DNA of 64,000 nt from Prochlorococcus sp. scB243_495L20 (GTDB taxonomy: Bacteria; Cyanobacteriota; Cyanobacteriia; PCC-6307; Cyanobiaceae): NCBI GenBank assembly GCA_000634215.1, contig JFLX01000106.1:95515-159514 (forward strand), read 5' to 3'. Position 1 is the first letter of the stretch. Each line of letters begins with the position of its first letter. The notes beneath the pieces were generated by a model. The model worked only from the letters and a program-made list of their open reading frames with translations, made no database searches and was not told where the DNA came from. The position numbers and the translations under genes are program-made. This document shows positions 26,180 through 34,830 of this stretch, piece after piece.

Positions 26180-27298
26180 TCAATTTGATAAATCTTTAAT
26201 TGCATTAATTGTTTTCAAAGTCGGGCGATCCAGATCAGCATCTTGCTTAGAAATGTATAACTTTGAAAGGTCAGCCATTGAAATTAAATTATTTTTTGAC
26301 CAATATATCAAAGATGTGGTAGGTGGATTACGCATCTCAATTGGATGAAATAAATGAGGAAACTGGAAACAAAGATCGTCTGTTGTAGAGAACCAACCAG
26401 AACATAACATAAACCTATAGATACTCGAAGTTGTACAGTAAAAATCTATAAGATCAAATCCTTTATCAATTGCATACATTTCAATAAAGGAAAGTGCAAG
26501 AGGTAAAGACTTTGTATTACCAAATAAATCCATTACATGAAGTATCTTGAATTCTCTAAGGTTCAATTCTTCTCTTAAAGCTACATAAGATGATGATTTA
26601 GGACTAGCTTTCAAATCGCTAATAATATATTCTTTATATTTAAAATAAGGATGTTTTCCATAACGCCATTTCCGATTATTATTATCTCTGGAAAATAAAT
26701 TTAAATTAGTTTTAATTGAATTGAACAATTCTTTATAGTTTTCATCGTTAACTTCACTAGCAATATATTTTGTTAAACTTAGGCTACTCCATTTTTTTAT
26801 CAACTTAATAGCCAAATTGTTGAAAGTTGAATATTCCTTAATTTTCTCAAAATTTATTACCCTAATAAATCTGGGTATATTTTGCATAAACCTAAAACCA
26901 CTTCTCATATAGATAGGAAGTGCCATATTTGTTATTCCCATCCCTATTAATATGTCAAAATTAGATTGAATAAATCCCAAGATTTTCGCTCCAACTCCAG
27001 ATCTAGTTGCTTTGTCACTTACAATCCAGGTAGTGAGTTCTGCTCCATTTATAGATTTTCCATCAAGAAAAAATTTCCTCTTATTAAGACCCATTACCCC
27101 TAAAACTTCTTTTTTTTGTTCATCATAAGCTACAACACAATGGTCTTTTTTTTTGCCATTTGGGGTTTCTAGAAATTGCCAATCATAAAATTTTTTGTCA
27201 GTAAGAGCAATTCCCCTGTCCCAATTTTCAGCATAAAATAATCTAATTTGATTACTGTCTAAAGAAAGATTGCAAACAAAATCAGTTTTTATAGTCAT
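26180..27298 (-). CDS. GNAT-family acyltransferase, two-lobed
   Basis: A 372-residue protein. Residues about 55-150 resemble a GNAT domain: VVAYDEQKKEVLGVMGLNKR, GAELTTWIVSDKATRSGVGAKILGFIQ with the acetyl-CoA loop (R..GVG.K), and GMGITNMALPIYMRSGF. The second half is less clear (KWRYGKHPYFKYKEYII, LSFIEMYAIDKGFDLIDFYCT, MLCSGWF) and may be a second GNAT-like lobe, as in double-GNAT proteins of glycan clusters. An amino-sugar N-acyltransferase would fit the island. It is transcribed towards a 260-bp gap, with tRNA-Ala just upstream on the same strand. Confidence 0.65.
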   Translation of the reverse strand: MTIKTDFVCNLSLDSNQIRLFYAENWDRGIALTDKKFYDWQFLETPNGKKKDHCVVAYDEQKKEVLGVMGLNKRKFFLDGKSINGAELTTWIVSDKATRSGVGAKILGFIQSNFDILIGMGITNMALPIYMRSGFRFMQNIPRFIRVINFEKIKEYSTFNNLAIKLIKKWSSLSLTKYIASEVNDENYKELFNSIKTNLNLFSRDNNNRKWRYGKHPYFKYKEYIISDLKASPKSSSYVALREELNLREFKILHVMDLFGNTKSLPLALSFIEMYAIDKGFDLIDFYCTTSSIYRFMLCSGWFSTTDDLCFQFPHLFHPIEMRNPPTTSLIYWSKNNLISMADLSKLYISKQDADLDRPTLKTINAIKDLSN

Positions 27299-27396
27299 AT
27301 TAAAGTTTAAACTTAAGTCAATTCAAATTCTAAAGAGTTAGAAATTTCATACCTACAATTTGAAGAAATCTTGTGAAATTATTAACAATAAATTTA

Positions 27397-27469
27397 TGGA
27401 GCCAAGCGGAATCGAACCGCTGACCCCCTGCATGCCATGCAGGTGCTCTACCAGCTGAGCTATGGCCCC
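27397..27469 (-). tRNA. tRNA-Ala (GGC anticodon)
   Basis: A 73-nt cloverleaf reads GGGGCCATAGCTCAGCTGGT at the 5' end. The anticodon arm is CCTGC-ATGGCAT-GCAGG with anticodon GGC, the T arm contains GGTTCGATTCC, and the acceptor 3' half is TGGCTCC followed by discriminator A. The acceptor stem has one G-U pair. CCA is not encoded. It sits inside the glycan island, between the GNAT gene and a methyltransferase gene, so it is a possible insertion site for island DNA, although no att duplicate was seen. Confidence 0.97.
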
Positions 27470-27569
27470 AATTAATTAAACAGGAATAAAAGCGATAATT
27501 AGAAGTATCAATTTTATAACTGTTTGAAATCTACATTACTTTATTAATTTACAAAAATCAATTCTTATT

Positions 27570-28508
27570 TTATTTTTCAATTTTTAAGCAATACCAAGAT
27601 TCCAAAGTTGCAAGATGAATAGGATTTTTATTTATAAATCTTTTATCTAATTTGAGTTTATTTTCATATATATCATTTTTAATATTAGAGTCAACAAAAT
27701 TCTCATAATGGATAATTTTTAATTTAAGTTTTTTGAAAATATTTTGTATATCATCATCCCTAAGTCTATTCATATACATAAACTTATTCCCAGCAAGTAT
27801 AGAGAAGGTAAAATTGGAAAATCTAAGAAAATTGATTGGACTTATATTTTTATCAGAATGAGCAAAATGATCTGTATAATCAATATTATTTATAAGCAAT
27901 GAATCTTTTTTTAATACTCTTTTAAACTCTAAAAATATCTTTTCAATCATATATGGAGGAACATGTTCAATTACATTATAAGAGAATTGATATTCAAAAT
28001 AATTGTCTTCAATATTTAAAGAAGATGCATCGCAAGGTGCAATATAATTAATACCAAGATTTCTTAACTTAATTAAAATTTCATCCATTGATTGATCCCA
28101 GTTGATTCCTAAAAATATATCTAATCTTTTTTTTAATATTTCAGGGTATCTTTTTATTAAAAAATACTTGTTATCTTCTAGCCAATTAACGAAATCACTA
28201 AAAATTTCTTTTCTAAAATAAAAATTTATATCAACAGTTGTAATAGATTCAGCTCCTAGAAGCCATAAAGAAATTGAGGTTATAGGACATCTCCCTGATC
28301 CAATTTCTAATAATTTACTAGAGTTTAACTTTCTGTCATTGTTGTCTAATATTTTTTTAATTTTAATAGCAGCTTGAAATTGTCCATCAGGTACAAATTT
28401 TTTCAAATTACCTAATCTTCTTTGAAGAAAAAAATATAAATTATTTGAAAAATTATTTGGTAATAATGCAATAAAATTTTGTATTAATGATTTTATTTGG
28501 TAATTCAA
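27570..28508 (-). CDS. SAM-dependent methyltransferase (class I)
   Basis: A 312-residue protein with a Rossmann methyltransferase core. LLEIGSGRCPITSISLWLLG at about residues 63-82 is the SAM loop, followed by ITTVDINFYFR with the ribose-binding aspartate; an insertion with SMDEILIKLRNLGINYIAPCDAS comes next, and then FSYNVIEHVPPYMIEKIF as motif II and FKRVLKKDSLLINNIDYTDH as the post-II strand. The IEHVP motif is common in small-molecule or sugar methyltransferases. The target is unknown; glycan methylation fits the location. Separated from both neighbours by 100-140 bp. Confidence 0.82.
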   Translation of the reverse strand: MNYQIKSLIQNFIALLPNNFSNNLYFFLQRRLGNLKKFVPDGQFQAAIKIKKILDNNDRKLNSSKLLEIGSGRCPITSISLWLLGAESITTVDINFYFRKEIFSDFVNWLEDNKYFLIKRYPEILKKRLDIFLGINWDQSMDEILIKLRNLGINYIAPCDASSLNIEDNYFEYQFSYNVIEHVPPYMIEKIFLEFKRVLKKDSLLINNIDYTDHFAHSDKNISPINFLRFSNFTFSILAGNKFMYMNRLRDDDIQNIFKKLKLKIIHYENFVDSNIKNDIYENKLKLDKRFINKNPIHLATLESWYCLKIEK

Positions 28509-28649
28509 TTTTAAAAATCACTTCGTTTAAGAAAAAATAATTATAAAGCGAAATAAGTAAACTCAATAAAGAAATTTCACAATTATAACTTAATGATAGA
28601 AAAATAAATCTTAGATAATGAATCTTTTATTAAAAGATTAACCTTATTT

Positions 28650-30257
28650 CTAATTGATAACTACAAATCCTAAAACCTTAATATCATTAGAAATCAATTT
28701 TTTTATTAAATTAAATAAATTATTAATTTTTGTAGTTCCTATCTGTATAACTATAATTTGAGGAGAGGAATTTAATATTGATCTAAAATCAGAAAAGTAT
28801 GTCATATTCGTTTTTATACTAGATTCTTTTAAAGACTTCTTTAATTCCATCTGAATATCTTCTTTTATATCATTATCAAGTAGTAATCCAATATCATCCA
28901 AATTTTCAATCGATGGATTAGAAACAACAAATTTTAGACTTTTGGTAAAATCTTGGATATTTATTTTTGATACTTCGTCCAATACTGGATAACTAAATAT
29001 ATTTTCACATTGATTAATATCTATTATTAGATCTTTTTTCTTCTCAATCAATAAAGAATAAAAAATACCAACTACAGCTCCAAATAAAATTCCTATGGGA
29101 TAAAAATTTCTTTTTCTTGGTGCGATAGGATTAGGAAGTAGTGTTGGATTAGTAATTAAATTCCAGGGATATTCTTTTTTAGATAAATTCAAAGATAAAA
29201 ACCGAAATTGATCCTCTAAATTTTTTAAAGTTTGTATATCTCTTAACGCTTCATTTTTATATTCAGCAAATTTTAACAATATTTCTTTAGGTCGTTGATA
29301 AGATTTAACCTTAACTTCATTTACAAGAATTTTTGATTTAAGTTCTTTTACAAGACTATTTTTTAAAGCATTTAAAAATTTTAATCTATTTTCAGATAAA
29401 GTTTTTATGGTTGTATCTTTTTCTAAATAAAAAGTTTTTAATCTAACTATTTCTTCATTAAGAATATTTATTTTATTAATTAAAAGATTATTAACATCGG
29501 AAGATTTTGCAATATATAAAATCTCTTCAGAATATGGATCTAAGGCCTCAACTCTTCTTAATTTTTCTTTTAAATTACGAATTATATTTGCACTTTGAAC
29601 TCTTACTGATTCAACAGGTTGAAGATTATTTTTTTTATCTTCTAAATTAAAAAATAAATCATTGTCAATAGCAAATTGCTGAGCAAGTTTATAAGATTTA
29701 ATACTTTTTAATTTGAATAAATTTATTTGATTTTCGTAAAATTCTAAATCTTGTTTGATGTCTCTAGATTTTTTTTTAGTGTTATAAGAAATATATTCAT
29801 CTGATATTTTCTTTAAAACTGGTAGGATAATTTCTTTTTTTTTATCCTTATATGACAAGTTAAGTACCGAAGTATTACCTAAAAGCTCAACATTTAAGTT
29901 GTCCTTCCAATCCAAAAAGGATAGGTTTTTAAAAGAGTTATTTTCAACAATCTTTTCATCTTTAACAAAATTAAAAATATCAAGTAGAACTGAAGGACTA
30001 CTAAGAATCTCAACCTGAGTTTGTAAATTCTTTCTATTAAAATTATTCAATAATTTGTTTGGTATTTGATCCTCCTTAGAGTTTAAAACTATTTGAAATT
30101 CACCTTTCCAAATTTTAGGAGAGTTCAAATGTGAAAATATAGATATGACAAAACCAATGAAAGAAAAAACAAATAAATTTAATCTATTTCTTAGAAGAAA
30201 AGTAATAAGTGATTTTAAATCGATTTCATTATTATTTAATGCATCTTCAAATTTCAT
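28650..30257 (-). CDS. Wzz/Wzc-like chain-length determinant with degenerate kinase domain
   Basis: A polysaccharide co-polymerase of 535 residues that should control glycan chain length. TM1 is at about 23-43 (RNRLNLFVFSFIGFVISIFS). A long periplasmic coiled-coil-rich region follows (many Glu/Lys/Leu heptads, 170-370), then the proline-rich NPTLLPNPIAPRKRNFYPIG segment and TM2 at about 388-405, typical of GumC/Wzc proteins. The C-terminal 120 residues resemble the end of a BY-kinase domain (SPQIIVIQIGTTKINNLFNLIKKLI, VLGFVVIN), but Walker A and Walker A' motifs and a tyrosine-rich tail are missing. So it probably lacks autokinase activity. It is the island gene nearest to lexA. Confidence 0.78.
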   Translation of the reverse strand: MKFEDALNNNEIDLKSLITFLLRNRLNLFVFSFIGFVISIFSHLNSPKIWKGEFQIVLNSKEDQIPNKLLNNFNRKNLQTQVEILSSPSVLLDIFNFVKDEKIVENNSFKNLSFLDWKDNLNVELLGNTSVLNLSYKDKKKEIILPVLKKISDEYISYNTKKKSRDIKQDLEFYENQINLFKLKSIKSYKLAQQFAIDNDLFFNLEDKKNNLQPVESVRVQSANIIRNLKEKLRRVEALDPYSEEILYIAKSSDVNNLLINKINILNEEIVRLKTFYLEKDTTIKTLSENRLKFLNALKNSLVKELKSKILVNEVKVKSYQRPKEILLKFAEYKNEALRDIQTLKNLEDQFRFLSLNLSKKEYPWNLITNPTLLPNPIAPRKRNFYPIGILFGAVVGIFYSLLIEKKKDLIIDINQCENIFSYPVLDEVSKINIQDFTKSLKFVVSNPSIENLDDIGLLLDNDIKEDIQMELKKSLKESSIKTNMTYFSDFRSILNSSPQIIVIQIGTTKINNLFNLIKKLISNDIKVLGFVVIN

Positions 30258-30330
30258 ATATATATAAATTTACTTTATAAAATTGGGTATTTTCTTAGTT
30301 TTAAAATCTTACAACAATCATAGATTTTGT

Positions 30331-30948
30331 TCAACATTTTCTCCAAACTGCTAATAATCTTCCTTGAATGACAACTTCTTCTGGATTTAATTCGATTGGT
30401 TCATAAGAAGTATTTGCAGCCTCTAAAAATATCTTTTCTTTTCTGTAAAAGAAATATTTCAATGTGGTACCTAATCCTGGGACCAAAGCACTCACTATTG
30501 TTCCATTTTTGAGAGAAGATTTACTCCTAACTGGTTCCATTAAGACCATATCGCCATGAGCTATACAAGCATCTATCATTGAATCACCGTTAACTAACAA
30601 AGCAAAGACGTCTTTTCTATGAAAAACTTCAGATATATCAAGCTTCTCTTGTACATCAGAAAATGTTTCAATTAATCCTCCCGCAGCGATGGAACCCATA
30701 ACGGGAACACCATCATAAATCTCATCATTAATTTGAAGTGTTCTTGCTTTACCTTCTTGCCATGAAATATATCCTTTTTCTTGTAGATGTTTTAAACGAC
30801 TCTGAATTGGAGCCGGAGATCTGAGCGCCATAGCCTCCATCATTTGTCTTATTGAAGGGCTATGCTGAAACTCTTTCATATAGTTCCTTATCCATTGATA
30901 AAGCTGATTTTGAGCAAAAGATAGATCTTCTTTGGAATTTTTATTCAC
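30331..30948 (-). CDS. lexA: LexA repressor/autoprotease
   Basis: SOS regulator. The 205-residue protein has an N-terminal winged helix-turn-helix (LYQWIRNYMKEFQHSPSIRQM, ALRSPAPIQSRLKHLQEKGYI), then the S24 peptidase domain. The self-cleavage Ala-Gly bond lies in VMGSIAAGGLIETF; the nucleophile is S in LLVNGDSMIDACIAHGD, and a candidate general-base lysine is in LGTTLKYFF. All catalytic parts are present, unlike some cyanobacterial LexA proteins that have lost cleavage residues. A LexA-like palindrome just upstream suggests autoregulation. The SOS role in picocyanobacteria is inferred from these intact motifs. Confidence 0.95.
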   Translation of the reverse strand: MNKNSKEDLSFAQNQLYQWIRNYMKEFQHSPSIRQMMEAMALRSPAPIQSRLKHLQEKGYISWQEGKARTLQINDEIYDGVPVMGSIAAGGLIETFSDVQEKLDISEVFHRKDVFALLVNGDSMIDACIAHGDMVLMEPVRSKSSLKNGTIVSALVPGLGTTLKYFFYRKEKIFLEAANTSYEPIELNPEEVVIQGRLLAVWRKC

Positions 30949-30963
30949 AAAACTTAAATTACT

Positions 30964-30977
30964 AATACATTTGTACC
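30964..30977 (-). promoter_or_regulatory. Probable LexA-binding box upstream of lexA
   Basis: On the minus strand the site reads GGTACAAATGTATT, which agrees with the cyanobacterial LexA consensus RGTACNNNDGTWCB at all fixed positions except one (T in place of the second C). It ends 15 bases before the lexA ATG, so bound LexA would block transcription or translation start. The consensus is from published motif work as I recall it; binding has not been checked. Confidence 0.55.
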
Positions 30978-31014
30978 TATTATAAAAAGAAGATGCAAGT
31001 TTATTTAAAAAATT

Positions 31015-31410
31015 CTAATATAGTTTTTTTAAGTTAATTTTAGTATTTGATCTTTTTTGTCTATATGTGCCTTTGCGATTAGTTTTTATCCTTAAAGGAT
31101 CAAAACCAAATAATTTGGCTATAAAGGAAATAGGTTGTACAAAAATAATAAAAATAATTCCTAATAATAAGTTTGAAATTAAATCTTCAAAAGTACTAAA
31201 AAAACTTATCCAAAATAAATATATCCTCTTAATTAGTAATGGCTTAATAATCAAAATAACAAATAAAATACTGAAAACTATTAATGAAATTTTGATAAAT
31301 AAGTCACTCAATAAAAATCGCAATATAAGTTTTGAAAACCAGAATAAAGATAGACCAAAAAAAATAACGAAGATTCTCAATCTAACTAGAGAAAAACTTT
31401 TTTTAAACAT
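31015..31410 (-). CDS. SxtJ-family membrane protein
   Basis: A 131-residue protein with about four hydrophobic helices (VRLRIFVIFFGLSLFWFSKL, FIKISLIVFSILFVILIIKP, LISNLLLGIIFIIFVQPISF) followed by AKLFGFDPLRIK and a basic tail. The P-loop-like turn in front of a GxDPL ending is the pattern of the SxtJ family, which is often found beside NodU-type carbamoyltransferases. I chose the ATG at 31410, whose first base is the last base of the upstream stop (TGATG), over a start nine codons further upstream. It is translationally coupled to the carbamoyltransferase gene. The role is unknown; presentation of substrate at the membrane is a possibility. Confidence 0.75.
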   Translation of the reverse strand: MFKKSFSLVRLRIFVIFFGLSLFWFSKLILRFLLSDLFIKISLIVFSILFVILIIKPLLIKRIYLFWISFFSTFEDLISNLLLGIIFIIFVQPISFIAKLFGFDPLRIKTNRKGTYRQKRSNTKINLKKLY

Positions 31411-33275
31411 CAATCTAATACGAACTCTTCTTTCCAAATTTCATTTTTTTCAATCTTAGGTTGTTCATTTTTAAATAAAATTTGATTCTCAAGAACAAGA
31501 ACGTCCATTTCTGTTCTCATAAAACATCTGTATGCATCATTAGGAGTACAAACTATAGGCTCTCCCCTAACATTAAAAGAAGTATTGACTATGGTTGCGC
31601 ATCCAGTATTTTTCTTAAAAGATTTAATTAATTCATAATAACGGGGATTTGTTTCTTTACTAACTGTTTGAACTCTTGCAGAATAATCAACATGTGTAAT
31701 TGCAGGCAGAGAGGATCTCACAATATTAATTTTTTCGATACCAAAAAGCTTATTTTCTTCTTTTGTCATTTCTTTACATAATTTTTTTTGAAGTTGAGCA
31801 ACTAACAACATATATGGACTTTTCATTTCTAGTTCAAAAATATCCGATACATCCTCTTCCAAAACTGATGGTGCAAAAGGCCTGAAACTTTCTCTATATT
31901 TAATTTTAAGATTCATCACGCTTTGCATTTCTTTATTTCGGGCATCGCCAATTATAGATCTAGCACCCAAAGCTCTAGGCCCAAACTCCATTGGTCCACT
32001 AAACCAACCAATTACTTTACCCTCTTGAAGTAATTGCGATACTTTTTCATATAATGCATCATCTTCCATTGTTTTATATTTAGCTTCAATACCTTTTAAA
32101 TACTCAACTATTTCAAAATTAGAAAATTCACATCCTAAATATGTACCTCTCATCGAATCCTCAGGATTTGATTTACGTGGCTTTTTCATATATTCGTGCC
32201 AACCTAATAAAGCAGCACCTAATGCCGAACCAGCATCGCCACTAGCTGGCTGTATCCAAATATCATCAAATATTTTTTGCTTTATTAATTTTCCATTTGC
32301 TACGCAATTCAATGCCACACCACCGGCAAGACATATATTCTTTTTACCTGTCTCTTTCTTTAAGGTTTTTGCAAGTTTCAAAACAATTTCTTCAGTTACG
32401 ATTTGTATAGACGAAGCTAAATCCATGTGAAATTGTTTTAATTCAGTTTCATTTTTTCTTGGTGGAGACCCAAATAACTTATGAAATTTTTGACTTGTCA
32501 TTTGGAAGCCTCTATGGTATTTAAAATATTTAATATTTAATTTAAAAGTCCCATCTTCTTGTATATCTATTAAGTTTTCCTTAATAATTTTTGCATAAAT
32601 TGGCTTTCCATAGGGAGCTAAACCCATAAGTTTATACTCACCAGAATTCACTTTAAAACCACAATAATAAGTAAAAGCAGAATATAAAAGTCCTAAAGAA
32701 TGGGGAAAGGTTATTTCCCATAGAGGGGTGATAGTGTTTTTACTTCCAATCCAAGCAGAAGTGGTTGCCCATTCTCCAACTCCATCCATACAGAGAATAA
32801 CAGCTTCATCAAAAGGACTCGGAAAAAATGCTGCTGCTGCATGAGACTGATGGTGTTCCGGGAAAAGAAATTCTGGAGCAATTGGCCTTTGATTGGGAAC
32901 CAATTTATTTTGTAACTTTTTAAATTCTTTTTTTAAATGCGATTTTAAAAAAATTTTTTCTTTTAACCAAACCTTCATAGCTTGAACAAAAGATTTACCC
33001 CCTCTCGGCGAAACACCTAAATATGTTCCTAACAAACGTTGGAAGGTTAAAAGCGGTTTTTCATAATAAACTATATATTTAATATCTCTTAGATCAATTT
33101 TTTTGAAATTAAGACAATAAAGAATGGCATTAATTGGAAATCTAGAGTCATGTTTTTTCCTGGAAAACCTCTCTTCTTGAACAGCTGCTACAATTTCACC
33201 ATTGCAAAGTAGTACTGCAGCACTGTCATGGTAAAAGCAAGAAATTCCTAGTACATAGTTATTCACAGGATTCAA
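31410..33275 (-). CDS. Carbamoyltransferase, NodU/CmcH family
   Basis: Transfers a carbamoyl group from carbamoyl phosphate, via a carbamoyl-adenylate, to a hydroxyl of a sugar or other molecule. The 621-residue protein has both domains. The N-terminal YrdC-like/Kae1-like part contains VLGISCFYHDSAAVLL, QEERFSRKKHDSRFP, HHQSHAAAAFFPSPFDEAVIL and CMDGVGEWATTS; further LCLAGGVALNCVANGK and QPASGDAGSALGAAL. The C-terminal domain has KVIGWFSGPMEFGPRALGARSI, RESFRPFAPSVLEED and NTSFNVRGEPIVCTP. All are complete. It overlaps the SxtJ-like gene by one base and is divergent from an SGNH hydrolase gene. Argininosuccinate or carbamoyl phosphate supply is part of general metabolism (argF is near). Confidence 0.93.
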   Translation of the reverse strand: MNPVNNYVLGISCFYHDSAAVLLCNGEIVAAVQEERFSRKKHDSRFPINAILYCLNFKKIDLRDIKYIVYYEKPLLTFQRLLGTYLGVSPRGGKSFVQAMKVWLKEKIFLKSHLKKEFKKLQNKLVPNQRPIAPEFLFPEHHQSHAAAAFFPSPFDEAVILCMDGVGEWATTSAWIGSKNTITPLWEITFPHSLGLLYSAFTYYCGFKVNSGEYKLMGLAPYGKPIYAKIIKENLIDIQEDGTFKLNIKYFKYHRGFQMTSQKFHKLFGSPPRKNETELKQFHMDLASSIQIVTEEIVLKLAKTLKKETGKKNICLAGGVALNCVANGKLIKQKIFDDIWIQPASGDAGSALGAALLGWHEYMKKPRKSNPEDSMRGTYLGCEFSNFEIVEYLKGIEAKYKTMEDDALYEKVSQLLQEGKVIGWFSGPMEFGPRALGARSIIGDARNKEMQSVMNLKIKYRESFRPFAPSVLEEDVSDIFELEMKSPYMLLVAQLQKKLCKEMTKEENKLFGIEKINIVRSSLPAITHVDYSARVQTVSKETNPRYYELIKSFKKNTGCATIVNTSFNVRGEPIVCTPNDAYRCFMRTEMDVLVLENQILFKNEQPKIEKNEIWKEEFVLD

Positions 33276-33466
33276 AAATACTTGATGATTAATAGATTTA
33301 AATTACCTAACTTAAAATATTAGCATTATTCTTATTTAACTTAACTTTAGTACAATCATTTTTTTTAAAGAGATAAGTATTTTAAACTAGCTAATAATAT
33401 AGATTTTTCCTAAAAAAAACATGGTAGGGTTAAATATTACTTAATGAAGCTTTTAAACCAAACAAA

Positions 33467-34603
33467 ATGTCTAATATTTTATTGGTCTTACTATTTGTAA
33501 TTATTTCAATTGAATTATCAATAGCATTTGTAATTTACCCTCTAAAAAATGGTTTAAACTTTTACAAATTAGTTTCTGGGGGAAGATTTAAAGTTTTTAA
33601 ATACGATAAAATTCTTGGCTATGACTGGAATACAAATTTAAACTATAAAAATCCTACTACTCCACTTAAGAATGCACCAAGAAAAATTCAATGGGTTGAT
33701 ATTAAAACAGATAAATATGGCTTCCTAACAAAAAGAAATATTGATCAAGTTAAAAAAAAATCTAAATTAATTTTCTGCATAGGCGGAAGTACTACTGCGG
33801 GAGGGGAATCAAGGCATGATTTATCTTATCCTAATATCCTTTCTTCTCTGATTGAGCCACTAGGGTACACCGTCATAAATGCTGGAGTTGGAGGATATAG
33901 ATCGATTCATGAATTACTCTTATTAAAAAAAAAGATATTAAAACATAAACCTTATGCAGTAATTATTTTCAGTGGATATAACGACTTTGAAGACGCAGCA
34001 TGGAACTTATCAAATCCTTTTAACCCTCATACCCATTGCTTATCTCAAAATTTACCTAATAACTATATTGAAGTTTTCCTACAACGAAGTGCAATCTATT
34101 TTGCCTCAAAAAGATTTTTTTACTTTCTAAGAAAAAAAATTAGATCAGAAAACATACCTAAATTTAGTATTCGAAATTTTAAAAAAGTTTTGAAAAATCC
34201 TTTATTCCTTGATGAATGGAGTTCTAATATGTCCGCATTAATTGAAGAATGTAAAAAAAACAATATCAAGGTTTATATGCTTAGTCATGCATCTCCTTGT
34301 TTTAAAGATGCATCAAAAAAAGAAAAGAATTTTGCTGATGTTGATCTAAACATGCAAGGATTATTTGACATTTTCCTTAAATACATAGATCTAATAGAAG
34401 AAAGAACTAAATATTTATGCAAATCATTAAATGTAAATTATCTTGATATAAATAAGTCCTTTAATCTACCTTATAAAGAGAGATATAGCATGTTTGTAGA
34501 TCGAATGCATTTCAGCGAAAAAGGAAATAAGTTGCTAGCTAAGGCAATTTTCTTGGAATTAATTTCAGATTTAAAAAAAAATCATTATAAAGAGAATATA
34601 TAA
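33467..34603 (+). CDS. SGNH/GDSL hydrolase-like membrane-anchored protein
   Basis: A 378-residue protein with an N-terminal hydrophobic helix (ILLVLLFVIISIELSIAFVIYP), which could be an uncleaved signal anchor. The catalytic domain has block I FCIGGSTTAGGESR (Ser in GST), block II NAGVGGYRS, block III IIFSGYNDFED (Asn-Asp), and block V VDRMHFSEKGNKLLA (Asp/His), all in SGNH order; the rest of the fold is normal. Esterases or acyltransferases of this type remove or add O-acyl groups on glycans. It is divergent from the carbamoyltransferase gene with a shared promoter region of 190 bp. Carbamoyltransferase, SxtJ, SGNH sets are known elsewhere and probably act together. Confidence 0.82.
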   Translation: MSNILLVLLFVIISIELSIAFVIYPLKNGLNFYKLVSGGRFKVFKYDKILGYDWNTNLNYKNPTTPLKNAPRKIQWVDIKTDKYGFLTKRNIDQVKKKSKLIFCIGGSTTAGGESRHDLSYPNILSSLIEPLGYTVINAGVGGYRSIHELLLLKKKILKHKPYAVIIFSGYNDFEDAAWNLSNPFNPHTHCLSQNLPNNYIEVFLQRSAIYFASKRFFYFLRKKIRSENIPKFSIRNFKKVLKNPLFLDEWSSNMSALIEECKKNNIKVYMLSHASPCFKDASKKEKNFADVDLNMQGLFDIFLKYIDLIEERTKYLCKSLNVNYLDINKSFNLPYKERYSMFVDRMHFSEKGNKLLAKAIFLELISDLKKNHYKENI

Positions 34604-34624
34604 TGAATATTTATTGAAACTATT

Positions 34625-34759
34625 ATGAATTGGTTATTGGTATCTTTGATTTTATTTATAAGTATTATTTTGTTAAATTATTTTTCGCGTAAAATTTATC
34701 AAAAAAAATTGAAGAATAAAAAGAAAAATTCCTCAAACGATATTTATCCACTTTGGTAG
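34625..34759 (+). CDS. 44-residue single-pass membrane peptide
   Basis: A short frame beginning ATG AAT TGG: residues 3-20 are a continuous hydrophobic helix (WLLVSLILFISIILLNYF), then a very basic stretch (SRKIYQKKLKNKKKN) and the ending SSNDIYPLW. The helix-plus-positive tail is a clear membrane topology with cytoplasmic C-terminus, too regular for random AT-rich DNA. It starts 21 bases after the SGNH hydrolase stop on the same strand, so it is likely to be co-transcribed. Small membrane proteins of about this size accompany carbamoyltransferase/SxtJ/SGNH sets in other bacteria. No homology was tested. Confidence 0.6.
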   Translation: MNWLLVSLILFISIILLNYFSRKIYQKKLKNKKKNSSNDIYPLW

Positions 34760-34830
34760 GTTTTGCCATTTATAAATTTTCACAAGGCTTAAAAAAATTC
34801 CGTAAATTTTGACTAAATATTTATGTCTTT

